The position numbers were made by a program, and so were the translations under genes. DNA of 10,129 bases from Solirubrobacterales bacterium (lineage in GTDB: Bacteria > Actinomycetota > Thermoleophilia > Solirubrobacterales > Solirubrobacteraceae): NCBI GenBank assembly GCA_013695395.1, contig JACDAP010000515.1, positions 1 through 10,129 on the forward strand, in the 5' to 3' direction. Numbering within the stretch: the stretch's first letter is position 1; the number at the start of each line of letters is the position of its first letter. The notes under the pieces were generated by a model that worked only from the letters and a program-made list of their open reading frames with translations, made no database searches and was not told the DNA's origin. This document shows, piece by piece, positions 1 to 4,830 of this stretch.

Positions 1-1135
1 CTTCGGGCAGGCGTCGCTCGTCGGCCTCCCGGCGAACCTGCTCGCCGCGCCCGCGGTGGCACCGGTCATGTGGCTCGGCGTCCTCGCCGGCGCCCTGGGG
101 CAACTGGCCGGTCCCGGCGGGGCGCCCGTGGGGGTCGCCCTCGACGGGCTGGACGCCCTCGCCGGTTTCCCGCTCGGCTACCTGGCCTGGGTGGGGAGGA
201 CGGCGGCGGCGGCACCCGGGAGCGTGCTGGAGGTCGGGCCGTTGCCGGTCACGCTCACCACGCTGGCCCTCCTCGCGGTGGCGAGCTCGACCCGGGTCCG
301 GCGGGCGCTGCCGATCCTCGCCTGCCTCGGTGCGGCGGCCTGGGTCGCCGTGGCCCCGGCCCCCGCCGCCCCCGTGGGACCCCCGACCGGCTTTCGGCTG
401 ACCTTCCTCGACGTCGGTCAGGGCGACGCGACGCTGCTGCAGGACAGCCGCCGGAGCGTGCTCGTCGACACCGGTCCACCCGAGGGCGGGATCGTGACGC
501 GGCTGCGCCAGGCGGGGGTCGAGCGACTGGAGATGCTCGTGCTGACCCACGCCCAGCGGGACCACGACGGGGCTGCCGCCGCGGTGGTCGACGCGCTGCC
601 GGTCGCGGTGATCCTCGACGGGCGGGAGGGCGCGGCGACCGCGATCGACACATCCCTTGCCACGGCGGCTCGTCGGACCGGCACCCGCGTCCTCCCCGGC
701 CGAGCCGGGCAACGCTGGCGGGTCGGGTCGCTCGCGCTCCGGGTCCTCTGGCCGCCGGCCCGCGCCGGCCTGCCGCCGGCCGGGGAGGACCCGAACGACC
801 GCGCGATCGTCCTCGAGGCCGAGGCCTGGGGAGCACGAGCGCTCCTGACCGCCGACGCCGAGTCGGACATCCTCGCGCGCCTCGACCTCCGACCGGTGGA
901 CCTGCTGAAGGTCGCACACCACGGGAGCGCCGATCCCGGCCTGCCCGCGCTCCTGTCCCGGCTGCGGCCCCAGGTGGCGGGGGTCGAGGTGGGAAAGGAG
1001 AACCCGTACGGGCACCCCGCTCCGGCGACGCTCGACGCCCTCGTCGCGGTTCCGGCGGTGGTGCGGACCGACCGGGACGGCAGCGTCCGGGTCGAGCGAG
1101 GGCGCACGGGCTGGGAGCTCCGGCGGGTGGGATGA
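1..1135 (+). CDS. comEC: ComEC/Rec2 DNA-uptake channel, C-terminal part (5' end outside window)
   Basis: This is the 3' part of the inner-membrane channel that carries single-stranded DNA into the cytoplasm during natural transformation. The frame is open from position 2, so the true start lies upstream; the GTG at 56 is internal. The first residues (GLPANLLAAPAVAPV) match the end of the Competence membrane domain and are followed by hydrophobic segments. A metallo-beta-lactamase-like domain begins near 395 with FLDVGQGDA (404-430). It continues with THAQRDH (545-565), LLTADAE (about 841-861), AHHGS (914-928) and YGHP, all typical ComEC landmarks in the usual order. The metal motif reads HxQxDH, whereas most ComEC proteins have HxDxDH. 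holA follows after 43 bp, a common comEC-holA pairing. No ComEA is visible. Identity is very secure; activity of the nuclease-like domain is inferred only. Confidence 0.95.
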   Translation, partial: FGQASLVGLPANLLAAPAVAPVMWLGVLAGALGQLAGPGGAPVGVALDGLDALAGFPLGYLAWVGRTAAAAPGSVLEVGPLPVTLTTLALLAVASSTRVRRALPILACLGAAAWVAVAPAPAAPVGPPTGFRLTFLDVGQGDATLLQDSRRSVLVDTGPPEGGIVTRLRQAGVERLEMLVLTHAQRDHDGAAAAVVDALPVAVILDGREGAATAIDTSLATAARRTGTRVLPGRAGQRWRVGSLALRVLWPPARAGLPPAGEDPNDRAIVLEAEAWGARALLTADAESDILARLDLRPVDLLKVAHHGSADPGLPALLSRLRPQVAGVEVGKENPYGHPAPATLDALVAVPAVVRTDRDGSVRVERGRTGWELRRVG

Positions 1136-1165
1136 GGAGACCGTCGCTGTCGCCGCCGGTCGTCG

Positions 1166-1171
1166 TAGAGT
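1166..1171 (+). promoter_or_regulatory. Putative -10 box of holA (TAGAGT)
   Basis: TAGAGT fits the actinobacterial -10 pattern TANNNT and ends 7 bases before the holA GTG start. Transcription from it would begin at or next to the start codon, giving a leaderless mRNA. No -35 element and no Shine-Dalgarno sequence is recognisable. Confidence 0.5.
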
Positions 1172-1178
1172 CCCCGCG

Positions 1179-2150
1179 GTGAGCACCTGGAAGCCCGCCT
1201 ACCTGATCCACGGCGACGATCACGGCCGGATCGGCGAGCGGCGGGCGAACCTGCGGCGCAAGGCCGAGGAGGAGGCGGGTGCGCAGGGCGTGGAGGCGTT
1301 CGTGGGGGAGACCGGCACCCCGGAGGCGGTCGCGGCGGCGCTCAGCGTCATGACCTTCTCGATCGGTCACCGCTTCCTCGTCGTCGACGGCGTCGAGCGC
1401 TGGAAGGACGCGGACGTCAAGACGCATCTGGTCCCCGCGCTCAAGGCGATGGACCCCGCCACCACGGTCGCCTTCTTCGGCCGCGACGAGGGGAAGACCG
1501 CGACGCCCAAGGCGCTCATCGACGCCGTCGGCAAGCACGGCGGGGTCGTCGGCCAGGAAACGCTGATCAAGGCGAAGGAGCTGCCCCGCTGGGTCGCCGG
1601 GGAGGCCGCGAAGCTCGGCCTGACCCTCGACGCGGCGGCCGCGCGGCTGCTGGTCGACGCGGTGGGGGAGCGCCAGCAGCGGCTGCTCCGCGAGCTCGAG
1701 AAGCTCGCGCTCGAGCACGGACCCGGCTCCCGGCTGGACGAGGACGACGTCGCCGCGGTGGCCGCCCCGTCGGCCGAGCGCCAGGTCTGGGCACTCGTCG
1801 ACGCGCTGGTCGCGCGTCAGCAGTCGCGGGCGCTCCGCGTGTTCCTGGAGCTGCGCGAGCAGGGCGAGTCGCTGCCGCGGCTGGTCCCGCTCGTCGCGCG
1901 GCGCCTGCGCGAGGTGCTCTCCGTCGCGGTGCGCCTGGAGGCCGGCGAATCGCCGGGACAGGTCAAGGCTGCGCTGAAGATGGCCCCGTGGATGGCCGAC
2001 CGGCGGATCCGGGAGGCGCGGGAGACGGACGCCGACGCGCTCCGGGCCGCCCTCGAGTCGCTCGCCGGGCTGGAGCTCGCCTCGCGTGGCCTCAGCGACG
2101 TGTCCGAGGACACCGCCGCGCTCCGCAGCCTGTTGACCATCACCGCCTAG
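1179..2150 (+). CDS. holA: DNA polymerase III, delta subunit
   Basis: The delta subunit of the clamp-loader complex, which opens the beta sliding clamp at primed DNA. The 323-residue product is within the usual family length (about 320-345). The N-terminus, with YLIHGDD at residues 8-14, is the typical start of domain I, where the family has Y-L-h-x-G-(D/E)-(D/E). The middle carries the family-like run VGERQQRLLRELEKLAL before the C-terminal helical collar domain. The protein is rich in Arg, Glu, Ala and Leu and has no membrane segment. The GTG start was chosen because the conserved N-terminus begins right after it and a -10-like box sits 7 bases upstream; there is no Shine-Dalgarno sequence. 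It lies 43 bp after comEC and may also be transcribed with it. It ends in TAG at 2148-2150. Confidence 0.93.
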   Translation: MSTWKPAYLIHGDDHGRIGERRANLRRKAEEEAGAQGVEAFVGETGTPEAVAAALSVMTFSIGHRFLVVDGVERWKDADVKTHLVPALKAMDPATTVAFFGRDEGKTATPKALIDAVGKHGGVVGQETLIKAKELPRWVAGEAAKLGLTLDAAAARLLVDAVGERQQRLLRELEKLALEHGPGSRLDEDDVAAVAAPSAERQVWALVDALVARQQSRALRVFLELREQGESLPRLVPLVARRLREVLSVAVRLEAGESPGQVKAALKMAPWMADRRIREARETDADALRAALESLAGLELASRGLSDVSEDTAALRSLLTITA

Positions 2151-2161
2151 CCGGGAGCGAA

Positions 2162-2579
2162 GGGAGGGAACGCGCGTCGACGTCCGCCGCCACAAGCTCA
2201 AGGACGGCACCATCCGGGTGCCATGGGTCCAGAACTGCGTGGTCGCCGTTGCCATGCACCCGTTGCGTGACCGGATGGAACAGGCGACGCACGTCGCTGC
2301 CGGGCGTGCGAAGAACCCTCGTCGGAGAGCGCGTTCTTCTGCGCCCGCTGTGGCGCTCGCATCCTGCTGCGCCCGCCGCTCGCCAGCCGGAGGCCGGCCG
2401 AGGCGGGGCGCGCGTCTTCGAACCCCGAATCCGTCGTGAGCCGGCGGCGCTGGCGCACCTGCTCGGCGTCGAGCGCACGGCTCGACCCGAGGAGGCCGAG
2501 GCGCAACCGACGGCGGTGCCGATGGTCGTGTCCTCGAGAAATCCTCCGGCGGCCGGGATCCCCAGGTAGTCGCTGCTAG
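2162..2579 (+). pseudogene. Probable decayed small zinc-ribbon gene
   Basis: No intact ORF fills the 430 bp between holA and the next gene, but there are coding traces. A strong Shine-Dalgarno-like GGGAGGG (2162-2168) sits 7 bases before a GTC codon (2176). The frame from there (VDVRRHKLKDGTIRVPWVQN and onward) reads like protein to about 2300 with no usable start except a GTG at 2218. In a second frame, between 2298 and 2354, there is a clean double CxxC pattern: C-x2-C-x10-C-x2-C-G, preceded by FF, as in double zinc-ribbon proteins. That frame has a stop at 2268-2270 and no start codon between it and the first Cys. It closes with TAG at 2577-2579. A third frame looks more protein-like from about 2405 to 2525. 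Lost start and frameshifts are inferred; a sequencing error would look the same. Function unknown. Confidence 0.4.
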
Positions 2580-2580
2580 A

Positions 2581-2844
2581 TCAGGCCTCGACGAGGAGAA
2601 CCACGGTCTCGGGACGGACGCCGTCGTCCTTCATCGCGGCGGCGCCGCCCTCGCTCTCCAGCAAGGCGGTGAGTGCGTCCAAGTCGGGCACGTCGGCCAG
2701 GAGCGCGACCTGGGTCGGATTTGCCGGGTTGGTGAACGTCCGGATATTGGTGATCCCGAGGGGCCCGAAGACCTCGTCGCGCTTGGGCGAGGCCAGCCAG
2801 TGCTCGGTGTCGTCGACGTCGTGGTGGGCGATGATCGTGGGCAT
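2581..2844 (-). CDS. Small dimeric alpha/beta-barrel-like protein (ABM/EthD-like), hypothetical
   Basis: An 87-residue acidic cytosolic protein with no signal peptide or membrane segment. Its layout is that of short ferredoxin-like barrel proteins. A first strand ends in HHDVDD, followed by an amphipathic segment with W17. A central TNPANPTQVALLADV stretch has the pattern of a loop and edge strand, then a helix rich in Leu, Glu and Ala, and a final segment AAMKDDGVRPETVVLLVE. Such proteins include monooxygenases, cyclases, dehydratase-like helpers and many of unknown role. No catalytic residue can be named. The ATG at 2842-2844 is fixed by a Shine-Dalgarno site 5 bases upstream. It lies 28 bp downstream of the O-methyltransferase and is almost certainly cotranscribed with it, so a role in the same small-molecule modification is inferred. 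The fold assignment is moderate and the function open. Confidence 0.75.
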   Translation of the reverse strand: MPTIIAHHDVDDTEHWLASPKRDEVFGPLGITNIRTFTNPANPTQVALLADVPDLDALTALLESEGGAAAMKDDGVRPETVVLLVEA

Positions 2845-2849
2845 GGTGT

Positions 2850-2855
2850 TCTCCT
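2850..2855 (-). promoter_or_regulatory. Ribosome binding site of the 87-residue barrel-like gene
   Basis: AGGAGA on the minus strand, 5 bases before the ATG at 2844. It is a near-consensus Shine-Dalgarno site and decides the start. Such sites are absent before the housekeeping genes in this window. Confidence 0.75.
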
Positions 2856-2872
2856 GTGGTTGGTTGGTCGGC

Positions 2873-3919
2873 CTACTTGATTGCGATCCCGGCGCTCGCC
2901 GGCCCGGTCAGCGGCAAGATCTCGACCTTGCGGAAGCCGACCTCCGTGCACCAACCGGCGAAGTCGGCACCGGTGTAGTCGAACGCGTCGCCGAACTCGA
3001 TCAGCATGTTCAGCGACATCATCAGCCCGAACACGTTCTCGCGCCGCGCGTCGTCGATCAGGGTTTCGACGACGATGAACGCGCCTCCGTCGGGCAGGGC
3101 GTCGTAGGCCGCGCGGATCAGCTGCAGCTTCCGCTCGAGGTTCCAGTCGTGGAGGATCATCCCCATCGTGATGACGTCGGCCTGCGGCAGCGGATCGGCG
3201 AAGAAGTCACCCGAGGCGACCGACACGCGGTCGGCCAGCCCGGCGGCGGCGATCGCCTTCTCCGCGATCGGGGCCACGGCCGGCAGGTCGTAGCTCGTGC
3301 AGCGAAGGTGCGGATGTCGCCCGGCCAGGATCATCGAGAGCTGCCCGGTCGCCCCTCCGACGTCGCAGACCGTCTCGTAGGAGGAGAAGTCGAACGTCTC
3401 TGCCAGCGCGTGGAAGTTGCCCGCCGAGATGCCGGCCATCGCGCCCATGAACTGCTCGAGCCGCGCCGGGTCGCTGTAGAGCTCCTCGAACATCGCCGTC
3501 CCGGTGTGCTTGACCTCGTTCTGCGGCTTGCCGGTCCGCAGCGCCTCGGTCAGGTCGCCCCAGAACGGGTAGAGCCGGGCGTTGGCCATCTCGAGGATGC
3601 CACCGATGTACGCCGGGTTGCGCTTGTCCAGGAACGTGGACGTGTCCGCGGCGTTGGCGTAGCGGCTGTCGGGACCGTCACCGTCGCGCCTGAGGAACCC
3701 CAGCGCGACCAGCCCGTCCAGGAAGTCCTCGATCCCGCGCGGATGCAGGCCGAGGCGCTCGCCGATCTCCGGGCCGCTCAGCGCGCCGTCACCCAGCTGC
3801 GTGAACAGCTCCAGTTCGACGGCCGACAGGAGTGTCTTCGACGCGAAGAAGCCCATGCCGACCTGCATGATGTGCGACGGGTCGACCTGCACGTCGGGGG
3901 CGGTGTCGTACGTGGTCAT
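2873..3919 (-). CDS. SAM-dependent O-methyltransferase, Methyltransf_2 (COMT/acetylserotonin-type) family
   Basis: A 348-residue class I methyltransferase that would move a methyl group from S-adenosylmethionine to a hydroxyl on a small, probably aromatic substrate. Residues 1-100 form the winged-helix dimerisation domain (GPEIGERLGLHPRGIEDFLD at 49-68). SAM motif I is DVGGATG at 186-192, followed by YDLP at 210-213, the acidic position that holds the ribose. GDFF (237-240) and GMILHDWN (253-260) follow, with H257 at the place of the catalytic base in plant COMT and actinobacterial polyketide O-methyltransferases. VVETLIDD (283-290) is the usual strand after it. Length is normal. An upstream ATG at 4024 would add 35 Pro/Arg/Ser-rich residues; the ATG at 3917-3919 was preferred because GGAGG lies 6 bases before it and the family alignment starts there. 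It leads a two-gene unit. The exact substrate cannot be told. Confidence 0.92.
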   Translation of the reverse strand: MTTYDTAPDVQVDPSHIMQVGMGFFASKTLLSAVELELFTQLGDGALSGPEIGERLGLHPRGIEDFLDGLVALGFLRRDGDGPDSRYANAADTSTFLDKRNPAYIGGILEMANARLYPFWGDLTEALRTGKPQNEVKHTGTAMFEELYSDPARLEQFMGAMAGISAGNFHALAETFDFSSYETVCDVGGATGQLSMILAGRHPHLRCTSYDLPAVAPIAEKAIAAAGLADRVSVASGDFFADPLPQADVITMGMILHDWNLERKLQLIRAAYDALPDGGAFIVVETLIDDARRENVFGLMMSLNMLIEFGDAFDYTGADFAGWCTEVGFRKVEILPLTGPASAGIAIK

Positions 3920-3925
3920 GTCGAA

Positions 3926-3930
3926 CCTCC
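3926..3930 (-). promoter_or_regulatory. Ribosome binding site of the O-methyltransferase
   Basis: GGAGG on the minus strand, 6 bases before the ATG at 3919. It selects this start over the upstream in-frame ATG at 4024. Confidence 0.8.
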
Positions 3931-4148
3931 GTGGGTGAGAACAGGGTGACTGTGTAGGTGTGGGTGACGCTGGACGTGTTGCCGACCTCGTCCCTCGGTC
4001 TGGAGGCAAACCTACGCCGGACACGCGGCGCGTTCAACCCTCAATCCTGGATGCCGCGAACGTCCAGTCCTGGCCCTTGCTGCACGGCGAACCTCGCGAC
4101 GATCCGCCGACGGGCGTCGGGCGCTCCTTCCGAGCTCGGTCACCGCGC
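3931..4148. other. Gene-free stretch with the O-methyltransferase promoter and leader
   Basis: About 220 bp with no convincing complete gene. It contains the minus-strand promoter at 4009-4037 and the leader of the methyltransferase mRNA. On the minus strand, about 3935-3995 can be read as GNTSSVTHTYTVTL, a phrase common at the end of bacterial Ig-like repeats. It might be a leftover of a surface-protein gene, but it is short and now overlaps the leader. Positions 4040-4148 hold nothing recognisable. Confidence 0.5.
4009..4037 (-). promoter_or_regulatory. Sigma-70-type promoter for the O-methyltransferase unit
   Basis: On the minus strand TTGAAC (4032-4037) and TAGGTT (4009-4014) are separated by exactly 17 bp. 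The first keeps TTGA of the -35 consensus; the second fits TANNNT. The expected transcription start is near 4002, giving a leader of about 83 nt before the ATG at 3919. This is the only promoter in the window with a recognisable -35. The site is seen in sequence; its use is inferred. Confidence 0.5.
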
Positions 4149-4421
4149 TCAGCGCCGCCGGAACGTCCCGAGCCCGGATGCGATGTCGAGGAGCTCGAGC
4201 CGCACCGATCCCGCGCGGCCTATCCGGCCGCGCTTGAAGTCGACTGCGCTGATCCTGTGCTCGTTCTCGCCCGTCCAGTCGAACGAGTCGGCGGTCGGCG
4301 CCCCTGCTCGGCAAAGATCGAGGAACTCGCCCGCGACCAGGCGGCGGTACGTGGAATCCCGGCGGCACCGTTCCGAGCCCGTCAGGGCCCCAAGCCATTC
4401 CTCAAACCACGAGCACGTCAT
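4149..4421 (-). CDS. Hypothetical 90-residue protein
   Basis: I do not recognise this protein. It reads as a plausible gene: a balanced mix of acidic, basic and aromatic residues (for example MTCSWFEEWLGAL at the start and SFDWTGENEHRIS near residues 46-58), a proper ATG and TGA, and mostly G or C in third codon positions. Other frames in the same stretch give Arg/Pro/Ala-rich shadow peptides. There are four Cys among the first 40 residues (C3, C19, C37 and no further paired motif), too irregular to call a metal site. No signal peptide or membrane segment. It starts 47 bp after the rpsT stop on the same strand and has only a weak purine-rich stretch upstream, so it may be read from the rpsT transcript. 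It could also be a fragment of a larger lost gene. Confidence 0.5.
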   Translation of the reverse strand: MTCSWFEEWLGALTGSERCRRDSTYRRLVAGEFLDLCRAGAPTADSFDWTGENEHRISAVDFKRGRIGRAGSVRLELLDIASGLGTFRRR

Positions 4422-4450
4422 CGAGTCTCTCGCGCTGTGGCGGGAACGGG

Positions 4451-4480
4451 CGCTCAGGACTGCGGCGCTCAGGACTGCGG
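4451..4480. repeat. Perfect 15-bp tandem duplication at the rpsT stop
   Basis: CGCTCAGGACTGCGG occurs twice head to tail (4451-4465 and 4466-4480). On the coding (minus) strand the unit carries the last rpsT codons and stop, PQS-TGA, so a second in-frame PQS-TGA lies directly behind the first. The unit is a multiple of three, so readthrough would add only four residues. Confidence 0.95.
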
Positions 4481-4738
4481 GGCGCCGGCGCGCACGCGCG
4501 CGGCACGGGACTTCTTGCGGGCACCGGTGTTGCGGTGCAGGGCGCCACGCTTGACGGCCTTGTCGATCGTCTGCACCAGGCGGCGGTGCTCGAGATCGCT
4601 CGCGGCGTCATCGCCGGCGGCGGCAGCGGCTTCCAGCCGACGGAAGTACGTCTTGATCGTGGAGGTGTAGCGCCGGTTCTCGAGCCGCTCGCGCTCAGCT
4701 CGGACGATGCGCTTCTTCTGGGATGCGATGTTGGCCAT
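4469..4738 (-). CDS. rpsT: 30S ribosomal protein S20
   Basis: S20 binds 16S rRNA early in assembly of the small subunit and forms a three-helix bundle. The 89-residue product begins MANIASQKKRI, the family's hallmark N-terminus, and carries the conserved KTYFRRLE helix and the C-terminal core LHRNTGARKKSR. It is strongly basic. A longer in-frame reading from 4807 would add 23 non-conserved residues and was rejected because the family always starts MAN. No Shine-Dalgarno sequence is seen; a TATGCT box lies 12 bases upstream of the ATG. The gene is divergent from murJ with 92 bp between the start codons. The C-terminal PQS-stop is duplicated in tandem. Confidence 0.97.
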   Translation of the reverse strand: MANIASQKKRIVRAERERLENRRYTSTIKTYFRRLEAAAAAGDDAASDLEHRRLVQTIDKAVKRGALHRNTGARKKSRAARVRAGAPQS

Positions 4739-4750
4739 GACTGGCGGCGG

Positions 4751-4756
4751 AGCATA
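4751..4756 (-). promoter_or_regulatory. Putative -10 box of rpsT (TATGCT)
   Basis: TATGCT on the minus strand is a good TANNNT box 12 bases before the rpsT ATG. Transcription would begin only about five bases before the start codon, so the mRNA would be almost leaderless. No clear -35 is visible. Confidence 0.5.
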
Positions 4757-4762
4757 GCGACT

Positions 4763-4774
4763 GGACGATCGTCC
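4763..4774. promoter_or_regulatory. 12-bp perfect palindrome between divergent rpsT and murJ promoters
   Basis: GGACGATCGTCC is a perfect inverted repeat with no spacer, located between the two putative -10 boxes and upstream of both. It could be an operator serving either gene. A palindrome this short also occurs by chance in 10 kb, so this is a weak call. Confidence 0.25.
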
Positions 4775-4815
4775 CCGACGAGCCGAGGCCGCCGCGCGGA
4801 CCGACACCCCGTCCG

Positions 4816-4821
4816 TAGGAT
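4816..4821 (+). promoter_or_regulatory. Putative -10 box of murJ (TAGGAT)
   Basis: TAGGAT fits TANNNT and ends 9 bases before the murJ ATG, leaving room for no more than a two- or three-base leader. No Shine-Dalgarno sequence lies between. Confidence 0.5.
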
Positions 4822-4830
4822 GTCGCCGCG

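Noticed and set aside
255..2255. 666-codon minus-strand ORF opposite comEC and holA
   Set aside because: Arg/Pro/Gly-rich translation opposite two certain genes; an antisense shadow.
2415..2430. tRNA T-loop-like TTCGAACCC
   Set aside because: The base before TTC is C rather than G, the T stem does not pair, and no acceptor or anticodon arm can be found around it.
2468..2486. Hairpin GTCGAGC-GCACG-GCTCGAC as a terminator for holA
   Set aside because: A 7-bp stem but over 300 bp beyond the stop, with no T-run, and within the decayed gene; such stems are common in GC-rich DNA.
2669..3949. 426-codon plus-strand ORF opposite the O-methyltransferase
   Set aside because: The minus strand carries all methyltransferase motifs with a Shine-Dalgarno site; the plus-strand product has none and is Arg/Val/Gln-rich.
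3920..4024. Longer methyltransferase from the ATG at 4024
   Set aside because: The 35 extra residues are Pro/Arg/Ser-rich and non-conserved, overlap the inferred promoter and leader, and the inner ATG has a clear GGAGG.
4028..4048. tRNA T-loop-like GTTCAACCC
   Set aside because: Only one stem pair forms and no cloverleaf fits; the same bases supply the -35 of the methyltransferase promoter on the other strand.
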